Positions 49,910-59,448 of a DNA stretch of 64,000 nucleotides are shown one piece after another; the stretch's first letter is position 1; every line of letters begins with the position of its first letter. Below the pieces are notes generated by a model. The model had not been told where the DNA came from. It did no database searches and saw nothing but the letters and a program-made list of their open reading frames with translations. The position numbers were made by a program, and so were the translations under genes. Source of the stretch: Paludibaculum fermentans (GTDB taxonomy: Bacteria > Acidobacteriota > Terriglobia > Bryobacterales > Bryobacteraceae); NCBI RefSeq assembly GCF_015277775.1, contig NZ_CP063849.1:2604001-2668000 (forward strand), read 5' to 3'.

Positions 49910-51232
49910 TTACCGCGGGTGGCCCGGCGCCGGGCCGATGACCCTAGTTGCCACGATGCGGGCACGGTTTGGGGTGTTGTCCACGGCGTGGGTTTCGAGC
50001 ATCATTTCGAAATAGGGCAGATCTTCCAACCGGGTGGCCCCTACGGCGGAGAGGATCGACGCGGCTGAACCGGGATTGGCCGCAAACTCTCCGGCCGCCT
50101 CCATGGTCACCATGTTCACCCCGTTGATCAGAAGTACACCGCCCTGGCCGCTGAGATTCGGGAGGTAGGCCAGACGGCCATAGTTGGTTCCCTGCTCCGA
50201 GCCGGGCTGATTGGCCAGATAGGCGGGCAACTCGTTGCCTCGCGGCTGGCGATTGAGAAAGCCCGCCCTGCCTTTTTCGAGAATGTACTGGAAGTTCAGG
50301 CGATCCTCGAAGAGGGCAATCCAGGTGGTGGATTGCGCGTTGCCCAGCAGGATGTGCCAGCCCGACTTGAACTCACGCGCCGCCACATCCCTGGCATGCC
50401 GTACCTGGATCCGGTCCGGAGTCCGGGACTGCTTCTGGATCAGGGACGTAATATTCAGATCGCCGAGCCGTGTGATGCGGTGCGTTCTGAGGATGTCAAA
50501 GAGCGTCCGCAAGCGCTCGTCCGCGTTGGGTTCCGGACGCAGGTTCTCGTAGTTCCAGGCGGAGTAGTTGTCCAGGGAGAGCGGAGGGTTGTGCCCGATG
50601 GTTCTCATTAAGACATAGGAAAAGTCGGAGACCACCACTTTCACCGGCCCGTCCGAACGGTCCAGGAAGGAGGAGACAAGATTGGGCGCGCGCTGGGACT
50701 CCGACGCGGGGTGCCGAGTGGAGGAGAACCGATCCACCAGCAGCCACGCCAGGAGGATCACATTCAGGGCCGCGGCGGCAACGAGAACCCGGGCCGCCCA
50801 TACGGGCCGCCGGGCCGAACTAGCACTGGGTGGAGGTACCAGCGGAGGCGCGGGCTCCGCTTCCGGCCGCCGGGTAAACACCGGAACATACCCGCCGCGG
50901 AGGATCTCCACCTGCCAGGTCTCTGAAGCGCCTTCGGTCTCGAAGTAGTCCTTGAGCTTGGCCCTGAGCTGGCGAGCACTGACACGGACGACGCTGTCCT
51001 CGGAGGGGACGTAGCCGCCGTCGCGCCCGAAGATCCGCCGGCCGATCTCCAGTTCGCTGATCTGGTCCTGGCGGCCCTGGATGGTGCGGGCCGCGACAAA
51101 GTGGAAGAACTCCCGGAGCCGTGGGGACTTTGCGAACGCGCGGCTCTGCAGGATGCGCACGGCGAGGGCGCCGCGCTCGTCGTGCCCTAACTCCTCCAGG
51201 GGCGTTAACTCCGACTCTGAATCTCCGGTCAT
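49910..51232 (-). CDS. Membrane-anchored winged-helix-like regulator, divergent from TonB receptor 1
   Basis: A 440-residue protein. The N-terminal 120 residues look DNA-binding: FAKSPRLREFFHFVAARTIQ, ISELEIGRRIFGR, DSVVRVSARQLRAKLKDYFE and VEILRGGYVPVF, a pattern like ToxR/OmpR-type winged helices seen in Acidobacteriota. A Pro-rich linker leads to one transmembrane helix at about 146-166 (AARVLVAAAALNVILLAWLL). The remaining 270 residues would be periplasmic and resemble a ligand-sensing domain (VKVVVSDFSYVLMRTIG, SGWHILLGNAQSTTWIALFE, GVLLINGVNMVTMEAAGEFA). It is divergent from a TonB receptor, with 108 bp between. It may sense uptake or periplasmic ligand and regulate that receptor directly from the membrane. 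Confidence 0.75.
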   Translation of the reverse strand: MTGDSESELTPLEELGHDERGALAVRILQSRAFAKSPRLREFFHFVAARTIQGRQDQISELEIGRRIFGRDGGYVPSEDSVVRVSARQLRAKLKDYFETEGASETWQVEILRGGYVPVFTRRPEAEPAPPLVPPPSASSARRPVWAARVLVAAAALNVILLAWLLVDRFSSTRHPASESQRAPNLVSSFLDRSDGPVKVVVSDFSYVLMRTIGHNPPLSLDNYSAWNYENLRPEPNADERLRTLFDILRTHRITRLGDLNITSLIQKQSRTPDRIQVRHARDVAAREFKSGWHILLGNAQSTTWIALFEDRLNFQYILEKGRAGFLNRQPRGNELPAYLANQPGSEQGTNYGRLAYLPNLSGQGGVLLINGVNMVTMEAAGEFAANPGSAASILSAVGATRLEDLPYFEMMLETHAVDNTPNRARIVATRVIGPAPGHPR

Positions 51233-51340
51233 CGCGTGCCTATCGTGTTACTCACATGTGTCGCACAAGATTTGTCAGTGACTTACCTATCAACAGCACG
51301 GCCCCTCCGGTTATCGTACAAATCCGAGAGGAGTTTCGCT
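51233..51340. promoter_or_regulatory. Shared divergent promoter region
   Basis: 108 bp between the membrane regulator and TonB receptor 1. It holds the palindrome CACATGTG near its left end and the receptor's ribosome site (AGAGGAG) near its right end. It is the natural place for the regulator to bind; no clear -35/-10 pair was fixed. Confidence 0.45.
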
Positions 51341-54300
51341 ATGTCGCAGCCCAGCCGCAATGTCTTGCGCCCAATCCGATTCCTGTTCGCCCTCGTGGCC
51401 ACCGTTGTGGCCCTTACAATAACGCAACCGCCGGTTGCAGCTCAAACGCAGAATGCGGAGCTCAATGGGACGGTTACCGACCAGGTGGGCGCCCTGGTGC
51501 CTGGTGCACAGATTCTCGTCATTAACCTCGAGACCCAGGTGCCGCGCAGCGTGGAATCCAATGCATCAGGCGTTTTCGTGGCGGCGAACCTGAATCCGGG
51601 ACGTTACCAGGTGAAGGTGCGCAAGCAAGGGTTCCAGGAATCCGTCGTCTCCGATGTGAACCTGGATGTGAATCAGCGTGCCACGCTCAACTTTAAGCTG
51701 GCACTTGGCGCGGTGAGCGACAGCGTCCAGGTGAGTGCCGAAGCGGCCTCGCTTGAGGCCAGTAACGCCCAGCTCGGAACAGTCATCACCCAGGAGAAGA
51801 TCACGGACCTTCCGCTGAACGGCCGCAACTTTACACAACTTCTGACGTTGACGCCCGGCGCGACACCCGTGAGCGTGGGGCAGAACTCCGGCGGAGGCCA
51901 GGTGCAGCGGGTGGGTACCATCGTGTTCCCGGCCATCAACGGCCAGAGCAACCGCAGCAACTCATTCACCCTGGATGGCGTGTACAACAACGCTCCGTGG
52001 ATGGGCACCTACGCGCTAGCGCCGAATGTCGATGCGCTCACACAGTTCAAGGTGCAGTCGCACAGCGACCAGGCGGAGTTCGGCGGGGTGAGCGGGGGTG
52101 TCGTCAACATTCTGACCCGCGGCGGCACGAACCAGTTTCATGGGGGCGTGTATGAGTTCGTCCGCAACGATGCCCTGGACGCGCGCGGCTTCTTTACCGC
52201 CAGCAAGCCGGTGCTGCGCCAGAACCAGTTTGGCGCGAATCTGGGCGGCCCGATCCTGCGGGACAAGACGTTCTTCTTCTTTTCTTATGAAGGCTACCGC
52301 CAGAAGAACACCTCCTCCGCACTGACTGTGGTGCCCACTGCCGATCAACTGGGCGGCAACTTCAGCAGCTCCAGCCGGCCCATTTTCGATCCCTTCTCCA
52401 CGAGACCCGATCCGAGCAACGCCAGCAAGTACCTGCGCGATCCATTTCCGTCGAATCGCATCCCCACCTCGATGCTGAACTCGTCCATCCAGCAGTGGGC
52501 CAAGGCGATTCTGCCGGCCCCCATCGACACGGGCAACCCGGCCTACAACTCCAGGAACACAGCGGCGCAGACGTTTCCGGCGGACCAGTACAGTCTGCGG
52601 GTCGACCACAACTTCTCGCAGTCGGACATGCTTTGGGCGCGCTACTCCTGGGGCACACAGGACGTGAGCAGCGCCCAGGTGATTCCCGGGGTCCAGAACG
52701 TGATTGAACGGCCCGCGAAGAACGCGGGGTTGGGTTATACCCATTTGTTCGGACCCAATACGCTGCTCACCGGGCTCTTCGGCTACAGCGGCCTGACTGA
52801 GAACAGCGTTCCTTTTCTCTCCAGCCGCAACATGTTCGACGAGGGCTTGTTCAAGGGGTTCCCAGCCAGAACCGGGCTGACGGCGCCAGGTATCGCAGTG
52901 CCCAGCACCTGGGGCAGCCTCACCAGCCGCGTCGATTTCCTGGGCCCGCAGGAAGGGTATCAATACCGGGGCGACCTCTCTCTGATTCGGGGGCGCCACA
53001 ACCTGAAGTTCGGCGGGGAGGCGGTTCGCCAGTTGTTCGCCGATGATACATACGATGGCAATTTCGCGTTCAACTCCATCCAGACGGCCGACCTGAATTC
53101 GCCCGGCACCACGGGCAACGATCTGGCGTCATTCGTACTGGGGCTGCACGATACGTGGGAGTACCGCAACCGCGCGTATCAGTACGAGTCCCAACTCTGG
53201 AGTTTCTATGCGCAGGACTCGTGGAAGGTCACCAGTGCGTTGACGGTGAACTTCGGCCTCCGTTGGGATCTGCTGCGCAACCCGGCCTTCAGCCTGAACT
53301 ACCCATCCACCTGGGACTTCAACACAGGGCAATTCCTCGTGGGCAGCGCCAAGCCGCCTGCGTGCAGTGCCACGCAGGTCGCACCCTGCCTGCCGGATCC
53401 GAACTCGGCGTACGTCAGCCAGTATGTAAGGTTCACGGGCTCCAACAAGATCCGTAGCGACGACTACAAGATGTTCGGCCCCCGTCTGGGCGTCGCATAT
53501 ATGGTCCGCCCAAACTGGGTAGTCCGTGCGGGCGCGGGCCTTTTCTACGACCTGCAAGCCGGCGTCATGCAGCAGGCCCAGAATGCCAGCGGCGCGTGGC
53601 CCAGCACGAACCTGATCCGCGGGGTGAATCAGAATCGCACGACGGTGCAGGCCACGATCAACGATCCGTTCAATGGAATCGATCCGCGGGTGCCGACGGC
53701 CACGCCGGAGAACGCCTCGGCCTTCTTCTTCGATCCCAACTTCAGAAACCCCCGCTCGCTGCAGTGGAACCTGGAGATGCAAAGGGACCTGAAGGGCATC
53801 GTCAACCTGACGTTGGGCTACGTCGGCTCCCACAATGTGTTCTCGCCCGTGAGCGGCAACTACAACACAGCCCTTACGCCCGGGCCCGGCGCCGTGCGCC
53901 CGCGGGCGCTGTGGCCGAATGCACCAGTCACCAACTACGACCGCAGCATCGGGCGGAGCGGCTACCACGGCCTGCAGGTGAAGGCGGAGCAGCGTTTCGC
54001 GCGCGGCCTCTCCTATCTGGTTTCCTATACCTGGAGCAAGTCGATGGATCTGGCGTCGTCAGGACAGTTCGGAGTGGAGAGCCAGTCGCTGCAGGATCCT
54101 TATCATGTGGATGCCGACCGCTCTGTCTCCGGCTACGATATCCCGCATAATTTCACGGCAGCCCTGGTCTACCAGCTACCGTTCGGACAAGGGCAGCGCT
54201 GGATCAGCAGCGGATTGGCGTCGCGCATCGCCGGAAGCTGGCAGATGAACACCATTGTTGGGCTGCGCAGCGGCCAGCCGTACAGCCTCGCGATGGGTGT

Positions 54301-54670
54301 CGACGTCGCCAACATCGGCGCCAACACAACGCGCCCGAATCAGGTGGGCGACCCGCACCTTGCCCATCCCACGCCGGAAGCGTGGTTCAACAAAGCGGCG
54401 TACGCCTCTCCAGCCACGTACACCTTCGGCAGTTCCGGCCGGAACCAGCTCAGGACCGACGGATTCGAGAATCTGGACCTCTCGCTCTTCCGCGAAGACC
54501 GGATCACTGAGCTGGTTCATACGCAACTGCGGGTGGAGATGTTCAATCTGCTGAATCATCCCACTTTCGGAATTCCACAGACGACATTCACCAGCCCCCA
54601 GTTTGGCAGGGTGAGTTCCACTATCAGCACGGCCCGCCAGATCCAGTTGGGCCTCAAGGTTATGTTCTAG
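51341..54670 (+). CDS. TonB-dependent receptor 1 with carboxypeptidase-regulatory-like N-terminus
   Basis: A 1109-residue outer-membrane receptor. I start at ATG 51341 because AGGAG lies eight bases upstream and a signal peptide follows (LRPIRFLFALVATVVALT). Residues about 38-120 form a CarboxypepD_reg-like Ig domain (AELNGTVTDQVGALVPGAQI). A plug follows at about 130-240 with ITDLPLNGRNFTQLLTLTPG and FTLDGVYNN. The rest is the barrel, with paired strands such as RGGTNQFHGGVYEFVRNDAL and NQFGANLGGPILRDKTFFFF, ending RQIQLGLKVMF. This Oar-like type is expanded in Solibacteres and takes up bulky substrates. The sulfatase gene follows by 13 bp. Confidence 0.92.
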   Translation: MSQPSRNVLRPIRFLFALVATVVALTITQPPVAAQTQNAELNGTVTDQVGALVPGAQILVINLETQVPRSVESNASGVFVAANLNPGRYQVKVRKQGFQESVVSDVNLDVNQRATLNFKLALGAVSDSVQVSAEAASLEASNAQLGTVITQEKITDLPLNGRNFTQLLTLTPGATPVSVGQNSGGGQVQRVGTIVFPAINGQSNRSNSFTLDGVYNNAPWMGTYALAPNVDALTQFKVQSHSDQAEFGGVSGGVVNILTRGGTNQFHGGVYEFVRNDALDARGFFTASKPVLRQNQFGANLGGPILRDKTFFFFSYEGYRQKNTSSALTVVPTADQLGGNFSSSSRPIFDPFSTRPDPSNASKYLRDPFPSNRIPTSMLNSSIQQWAKAILPAPIDTGNPAYNSRNTAAQTFPADQYSLRVDHNFSQSDMLWARYSWGTQDVSSAQVIPGVQNVIERPAKNAGLGYTHLFGPNTLLTGLFGYSGLTENSVPFLSSRNMFDEGLFKGFPARTGLTAPGIAVPSTWGSLTSRVDFLGPQEGYQYRGDLSLIRGRHNLKFGGEAVRQLFADDTYDGNFAFNSIQTADLNSPGTTGNDLASFVLGLHDTWEYRNRAYQYESQLWSFYAQDSWKVTSALTVNFGLRWDLLRNPAFSLNYPSTWDFNTGQFLVGSAKPPACSATQVAPCLPDPNSAYVSQYVRFTGSNKIRSDDYKMFGPRLGVAYMVRPNWVVRAGAGLFYDLQAGVMQQAQNASGAWPSTNLIRGVNQNRTTVQATINDPFNGIDPRVPTATPENASAFFFDPNFRNPRSLQWNLEMQRDLKGIVNLTLGYVGSHNVFSPVSGNYNTALTPGPGAVRPRALWPNAPVTNYDRSIGRSGYHGLQVKAEQRFARGLSYLVSYTWSKSMDLASSGQFGVESQSLQDPYHVDADRSVSGYDIPHNFTAALVYQLPFGQGQRWISSGLASRIAGSWQMNTIVGLRSGQPYSLAMGVDVANIGANTTRPNQVGDPHLAHPTPEAWFNKAAYASPATYTFGSSGRNQLRTDGFENLDLSLFREDRITELVHTQLRVEMFNLLNHPTFGIPQTTFTSPQFGRVSSTISTARQIQLGLKVMF

Positions 54671-54683
54671 GAGAGGCTTCATC

Positions 54684-56105
54684 GTGACTTTCACTCGCCG
54701 GCAGATCATGACTGCGGCGGCCGGGCTGGTTCCCCGCCTGGACGCCGGACCGAAGAAGCGGCCGAATATCCTCGTCCTGCTCACGGACGATCAGCGCTTC
54801 TCCACCTTGCACGCGATCAACAATCCAGAGGTGCAGACGCCCACGATGGATCGTCTCGCCAGCCGGGGCACCACGTTCACCCATGGCTGCATCATGGGCG
54901 GCACCATCCCCGCAGTTTGCTCCCCCAGCCGCGCCATGCTGCTGACGGGGCAGTCGCTATTCCACGTGACGGACAGCATCGTGACGCCGCGTAGCGGGCC
55001 AGATTCCGTGGCGCGTCCCTTCGAGATGTTCCCGGAGTTGTTCCGCAGGAACGGCTACCGCACGTTCGGCACGGGCAAGTGGCACAATGGCGAGCCGTTG
55101 TATGCGCGGTGCTTCGCCGACGGAGGCAACATCTTCTTCGGCGGCATGTCCGATCATCTGAAGGTCCCGATTGCCGATTACGATGCTTCCGGCCAATATC
55201 CCAAGGAGAAGCGCTACACAGGAGCCAAGTTCTCCAGCGAGCTCTTCTCGGACTCGGCCGTGGACTTCCTCGATCGTTACAAGGGCGACGACCCGTTCGT
55301 GATGTATGTCGCCTATACGGCCCCGCATGATCCGCGGATGGCGCCCAAGCGCTATCTGGACCGCTACCCGTGGCAGGACATCAAGCTGCCGGCCAATTTC
55401 CTTCCGCAACATCCCTTCGACAATGGGGAGCTGCGCATCCGCGACGAAATGCTGGCGCCGTTCCCCAGGACACCGGACGTCGTCAAACAGAACATCGCGG
55501 CTTACTACGCGATGATCACGGAAGTAGACGAACAGATGGGCCGAGTCGTTCAGGCACTGGAAAGAAGCGGCCGCGCCGAGAATACGATTATTGTCATGGC
55601 GGGCGACAATGGCCTCGCGCTCGGCCAGCATGGACTGATGGGCAAACAGAGCCTCTACGACCACAGTATCCGCGTGCCGCTGATCGTGGGCGGACCTGGG
55701 TTGCCGGCGGGTAAGCGCTCGGACGCGTTGTGCTATCTGATGGATCTCTACCCTACATTGTGCGATGCGGCCGCCCTGAAGGCGCCGTCGAATGTGGAAG
55801 GCCGCAGCCTAATGCCCCTGCTGACGGGGCATAAGACCAGGATCCGCGATTCCGTGTTTCTCGCCTACCGTGACTTTCAACGAGGGGTGCGCACCGATCG
55901 CTGGAAGCTCATCGTCTATAACGTCAAGGGGCAGGAAACGGTGCAGCTCTTCGACCTGCTGGCCGACCCCCTGGAGCAGAAGAACCTGGCCGCTGATGCG
56001 TCGCATGCTCACCAGGTTCGTGAGCTGCGGCAACTGCTGAAGCGGTGGATGACCGAGACGCAGGACCGCGTGGATCTCGACAAGGCGGACTGGGGCCGGA
56101 CGTGA
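54684..56105 (+). CDS. Exported type I sulfatase
   Basis: A 473-residue sulfatase starting with GTG 54684. The N-terminus is Tat-like but short (FTRRQIMTAAAGLVPRL). The catalytic site is complete: NILVLLTDDQRF for metal binding, AVCSPSRAMLLTG with the CxPSR sequence whose Cys becomes formylglycine, GTGKWHNG, and the second metal motif VMAGDNGLALGQHG. A Cys-type sulfatase needs a formylglycine-generating or anSME enzyme, not seen in this window. It is co-transcribed with TonB receptor 1, which points to removal of sulfate esters from an imported glycan. Confidence 0.9.
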   Translation: MTFTRRQIMTAAAGLVPRLDAGPKKRPNILVLLTDDQRFSTLHAINNPEVQTPTMDRLASRGTTFTHGCIMGGTIPAVCSPSRAMLLTGQSLFHVTDSIVTPRSGPDSVARPFEMFPELFRRNGYRTFGTGKWHNGEPLYARCFADGGNIFFGGMSDHLKVPIADYDASGQYPKEKRYTGAKFSSELFSDSAVDFLDRYKGDDPFVMYVAYTAPHDPRMAPKRYLDRYPWQDIKLPANFLPQHPFDNGELRIRDEMLAPFPRTPDVVKQNIAAYYAMITEVDEQMGRVVQALERSGRAENTIIVMAGDNGLALGQHGLMGKQSLYDHSIRVPLIVGGPGLPAGKRSDALCYLMDLYPTLCDAAALKAPSNVEGRSLMPLLTGHKTRIRDSVFLAYRDFQRGVRTDRWKLIVYNVKGQETVQLFDLLADPLEQKNLAADASHAHQVRELRQLLKRWMTETQDRVDLDKADWGRT

Positions 56106-56141
56106 GCCGGTCCGACCGGTAAAACGAAGCCCACGCCGGCC

Positions 56142-56167
56142 ACCGGAGCCCAGAGTGCGGCTCCGGT
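56142..56167. terminator. Hairpin between convergent sulfatase and sugar kinase genes
   Basis: ACCGGAGCC, an 8-nt loop and GGCTCCGGT form a perfect 9-bp stem in the 191-bp gap between convergent genes. No strict T-tract follows on either strand, so it is at best a weak or Rho-assisted bidirectional terminator. Confidence 0.4.
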
Positions 56168-56296
56168 TGGCTGAGTTTGAGGGCGCCCAGATCCGGTGTT
56201 TTCCCTTAAGACTTGCCAAGCAAAGTTTCCGTAACTCGGGGCTTGCTTCGTCTGGCGATGCGCCAATAGCTTCCGTCAGGCCTCGCGGTTCACGCC

Positions 56297-57829
56297 TCAA
56301 CCAATTTGGATTGGGCTTTCAACTGGTGGGAGGGGCGCAACGGGGTAGGCCTCGGACGGGAGAAACAGCGGGGTCAGTTGCTCCGCCAGCATCGTGTACA
56401 GCTGGAACTGCCGGTCGTAGACGGCCTTGTTCGCCGCGTCAGGCAGGACGGGTGCGCCGCCCTGGCCGAGCACGCAGGCCGCCTCAGCGTCAGACTCATA
56501 CCATCCCAATGCGCGGCCCACGATTGCCGCGGCGCCCGACGTCGTCAACTCGTGGTCGAGTAGCGGCACCAGAGTTTTGCCGGTGATGTCGGCCTTGATG
56601 GCGTTCAGCAGAGGGTTCTGCGCCAGCCCGCCGGCAAGCTTCACAGTCCCGATGCGGACTCCGCCGGACTCCATCACGCTCTGGATATGGCGCAACGAGA
56701 AGCAAACGCCCTCATACACCGCCCGCGCCATGTCGGAGCGCGTGGTGGAGGCCGTGAAGCCGAAGAACGCTCCGCGGGCGTCCGGGTTGCACAACGGCGC
56801 CCTCTCGCCGGCGAGATAGGGGAGGAACACGAGTCCGCGCGCGCCTGGGGGCGAGGACCGGACCATCTCGTCGAAGCGGGCAAAGTCGCAGTCCATCAGT
56901 TCAGCGCGCGCCCACTCGAGCGAGGCGCCTGAAGCGGCCGTCGAGCCGCGCACCAGCCAATCGCCCGAACCCGAGAATGGCAGCGAATAGACACGCCTGT
57001 TCCCGTCGAGGAACTGCGTTGCCCGCCTGACCCCGAACGAGGTCACCGTGCCGGAGATGTCGAGAGCCTCGCCCTCGCGGTGGAGACCTGCGCCCAGGTA
57101 GGCGGTCATGCTGTCATATGACAGTGAAATGATGTGACACGGCGGCAGGCCGCAAGCGGCTGCAAGTTGTGGAGCAAGCGTCCCCAGCACCGACCCGATG
57201 ACGGCGGGTTGACCGAGTTTGCCGGCGTCCAGGCCGAGTTCCGCCAGTAATGGCCGGGGCAACTCGCCGGAGAACGGATCGGCATAACACGTGAATTGAG
57301 TGTAGGTGTCCATCCATGCAGCACCCGTCAGAAGGTAGTTGAGATACCCGGTGGAGTCGAGCAGGAGCCGCGCGCGGGCATACGTATCCGGCTCTTCTCG
57401 CGCCAGCCAGAGGACCTGCGGCAGAAGATCGCAGGCATTGGCCCGCCAGCCAGTCGCCTGGCTCACCACCTGGAATGCGGCCGTGGCTTCGATTTCGGGC
57501 AGACAGCGCGCCGGGCGAGCGTCGGAGTAGAGCATTGCCGGACGCAGCGGCTCACCGCGCTCGTCGAGAGCCACGGTCCCGGCCAGCGTTCCGCAGGCTG
57601 CAATCGCACGCAGGCAGCGGGCTAGCTGATGGTCCCTTCCGAGCCACTCGAGCAAGGTCCGGAGGCCGTCGCGCCACTCGCGAGCATCCTGCTCCGCGCA
57701 AGTGCCGGCGCGGATGGTTGTCACGGGAACAGACCACCGGGCGAGTTTGTGGCCAGCACGGTCCATCACCGTGCCGCGCAGGCTCTGCGTGCCCAGATCC
57801 ACTAACAGAATGACGTCACCAGGCGCCAT
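56297..57829 (-). CDS. FGGY-family carbohydrate kinase
   Basis: A 510-residue sugar kinase of the xylulokinase/gluconokinase-like group. The N-terminal phosphate-binding region reads VILLVDLGTQSLRGTVMD, followed by AEQDAREWRDGL. The C-terminal FGGY domain has GLVFLPYLAGERAPL, ARGAFFGFTASTTRSDMARA, YEGVCFSLRHI and VKLAGGLAQNPLLNAI. The sugar is not readable; L-fuculose, xylulose and keto-acid kinases share these motifs. The aldolase gene lies immediately upstream with 0 bp between its stop and this ATG, so the product is probably phosphorylated and cleaved in sequence. Control by the divergent GntR protein is likely. Confidence 0.9.
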   Translation of the reverse strand: MAPGDVILLVDLGTQSLRGTVMDRAGHKLARWSVPVTTIRAGTCAEQDAREWRDGLRTLLEWLGRDHQLARCLRAIAACGTLAGTVALDERGEPLRPAMLYSDARPARCLPEIEATAAFQVVSQATGWRANACDLLPQVLWLAREEPDTYARARLLLDSTGYLNYLLTGAAWMDTYTQFTCYADPFSGELPRPLLAELGLDAGKLGQPAVIGSVLGTLAPQLAAACGLPPCHIISLSYDSMTAYLGAGLHREGEALDISGTVTSFGVRRATQFLDGNRRVYSLPFSGSGDWLVRGSTAASGASLEWARAELMDCDFARFDEMVRSSPPGARGLVFLPYLAGERAPLCNPDARGAFFGFTASTTRSDMARAVYEGVCFSLRHIQSVMESGGVRIGTVKLAGGLAQNPLLNAIKADITGKTLVPLLDHELTTSGAAAIVGRALGWYESDAEAACVLGQGGAPVLPDAANKAVYDRQFQLYTMLAEQLTPLFLPSEAYPVAPLPPVESPIQIG

Positions 57830-58603
57830 TCAGTCCCCTGCCGCCAACCTGCGGAGCGCTTCCATGCCGTGCCGCATGCCCGACGCCAGCATGCCACGAT
57901 CGGAGCCCATGGCGATGAACGTGAAACCCATGCGCAGGTACTGCTGCGCCTGCTCGGCATTGCGGGCCAGAATCCCCGCCGGCTTGCCGTGAGCGGCAGC
58001 GGACGCCACCACTGTCTGCAGCGCGGCGCTGAAGCGCAGTGCGTCTTCCGCCGTGGCGCCTACACCCAGGCTGACACTCAAGTCGAGGGGGCCTATGAAC
58101 AGCACGTCGATGCCGGCCGTCGCCGCGATGGCGCCGGCGTTCTCTACCGCTTGCGCGGACTCGATCTGCACCGTCAACAGCACTTCGCGGTTGCTCCCGC
58201 TCAGGTATCGGTTGTAGGTGAAACCGTAGCCGCTGGCCCGTGTGGAAGTCGCCGCGCCTCGAGCGCCCAGCGGAGGGATCCGCACCGCCGCCACGGCCGC
58301 AGCCGCCTGTTCAGGCGTCTCCACATTCGGGATCATGACGCCGGCCGGCCCCAGATCCAGCACGCGCTTGATCTCCACCGAATCGAGCCCACCTACACGA
58401 ACCACCACCTGGGCCGGGCCCGCCTGCGCCGCCCACAGTTGATGGGCGAGGTCCCTGTAGTCGCCTGAGCCGTGTTCCAGATCGACAAGCAGCCAGTCGT
58501 AGCCAGCCAGCGAAGCGATCTCCGCCGAGACGGCAGAGCCCAGGTTCAGCCACATGCCAAATGCCGCGTTCCCGGATTGCAGGTTTTTGAGGAGTTGGGT
58601 CAA
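57830..58603 (-). CDS. HpcH/HpaI-family class II aldolase
   Basis: A 257-residue metal-dependent aldolase related to 4-hydroxy-2-oxoheptanedioate and 2-dehydro-3-deoxyglucarate aldolases. Features are FGMWLNLGSAVSAEI, WLLVDLEHGSGDYRD with the catalytic His region, VVVRVGG, AGVMIPNVETPEQA, LTVQIESAQAVENAGAI with the metal Glu, and DVLFIGPLDLSVSLG. It should cleave a 2-keto-3-deoxy sugar acid to pyruvate plus an aldehyde. The start is TTG 58603, 8 nt from a good -10 with no ribosome site, so translation may be leaderless. It leads an operon with the FGGY kinase. Confidence 0.9.
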   Translation of the reverse strand: MTQLLKNLQSGNAAFGMWLNLGSAVSAEIASLAGYDWLLVDLEHGSGDYRDLAHQLWAAQAGPAQVVVRVGGLDSVEIKRVLDLGPAGVMIPNVETPEQAAAAVAAVRIPPLGARGAATSTRASGYGFTYNRYLSGSNREVLLTVQIESAQAVENAGAIAATAGIDVLFIGPLDLSVSLGVGATAEDALRFSAALQTVVASAAAHGKPAGILARNAEQAQQYLRMGFTFIAMGSDRGMLASGMRHGMEALRRLAAGD

Positions 58604-58611
58604 GCGAGGCT

Positions 58612-58641
58612 AGTATACGGAAGATCCGAATAACATGTCAA
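58612..58641 (-). promoter_or_regulatory. Promoter of the aldolase/kinase operon with GntR-site candidate
   Basis: On the minus strand TTGACA (58641-58636), an 18-nt spacer and TATACT (58617-58612) form a good sigma-70-type promoter ending 8 nt before the TTG start. The -35 lies inside TATTGACATGTT (58632-58643), a 12-mer that recurs exactly at 59564-59575 before the BNR gene; it may be bound by the GntR protein. Confidence 0.65.
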
Positions 58642-58701
58642 TAAGTATTATAAACATATCAGCCGCGTTTCGGGCGGCTTCTTGAGCGACCAATGACGTG
58701 C

Positions 58702-58707
58702 TAGAAT
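58702..58707 (+). promoter_or_regulatory. -10 element 6 nt before the GntR start
   Basis: TAGAAT is followed by exactly 6 nt and then GTG 58714, with no ribosome site between. The -35 is weak (TTCTTG at 17-nt spacing). The arrangement matches the promoter of the BNR gene (TAGAAT, 6 nt, GTG). Confidence 0.5.
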
Positions 58708-58713
58708 CGCCTC

Positions 58714-59448
58714 GTGGGTACACTCCGCTCACCGCAACTGAAGGAAGATATTGCAGGCTTGGCCGATCGTGCCTACCGGTACATTCTCGACCAGATTCTG
58801 CGCGGTGACGCTCCGATGGGCGCCGAGATCAACCGTCGCAAAATCGCGGCGGAGCTCAATATGAGCCTGCTGCCTGTGAGTGAGGCGCTGAAGCGGCTGG
58901 AGCAGGAACTGCTGGTCGAAAGCGGACGCCGCGTCGGCACCCGTGTCCGCATCCCCTCTCCCCAGGAGATTCGCGGCTTCTGCATTGTTCGCGAGGCTCT
59001 GGAAACTCAGGCTGCGCGGCTGTTCGCCACGCACGCCCGGCACAAGGACCGGCAGCAGCTCAATCAGCTTGCGGCTGAACTCGATGCCCTTTACGAACAG
59101 AACGCGGAACTCGGTGAAGATGCGGACAACGCCTTCCTGCACGAGCTGCGGCTCTGCCACATGCGATTTCACCTGAGCATCGCCGACGGGGCCGGCTGTC
59201 CGTATCTGCAGCAACAGGTGGAGAAGAACCAGCACCTGGTGTTTAACTGCTTTTACGACAAGCTCTTCGGCCCACGCCGGCTGCCGCGCGAATGGCATCT
59301 TTCGCTGGCTGTCGCGATCAACTCAGGGGATATCGACGAGGCTGACCGTGCTACCCGAACGCACGTCCGGCACCACCTGGACGAGATCCTCTACAGCCTC
59401 GAGCCCTACCTGAGCCTGGACCGCCAGCGGATAGTTTCCACCGAGTAG
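58714..59448 (+). CDS. GntR-family (FCD) transcriptional regulator
   Basis: A 244-residue repressor-type regulator starting with GTG. The winged helix at about 12-76 reads LADRAYRYILDQILRGD, INRRKIAAELNMSLLPVSEA and LKRLEQELLVESG. The FCD effector domain at about 85-220 reads IREIRGF-like entry then CIVREALETQAARLF, FHLSIADGAGCPYLQQQ and HLSLAVAINSGDIDEADRAT, with the Asp/His positions typical of metal-assisted binding of small carboxylates. It is divergent from the aldolase/kinase operon and upstream of the BNR and receptor 2 genes, so it is the obvious local regulator. The effector is probably a sugar acid or pathway intermediate. Confidence 0.9.
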   Translation: MGTLRSPQLKEDIAGLADRAYRYILDQILRGDAPMGAEINRRKIAAELNMSLLPVSEALKRLEQELLVESGRRVGTRVRIPSPQEIRGFCIVREALETQAARLFATHARHKDRQQLNQLAAELDALYEQNAELGEDADNAFLHELRLCHMRFHLSIADGAGCPYLQQQVEKNQHLVFNCFYDKLFGPRRLPREWHLSLAVAINSGDIDEADRATRTHVRHHLDEILYSLEPYLSLDRQRIVSTE

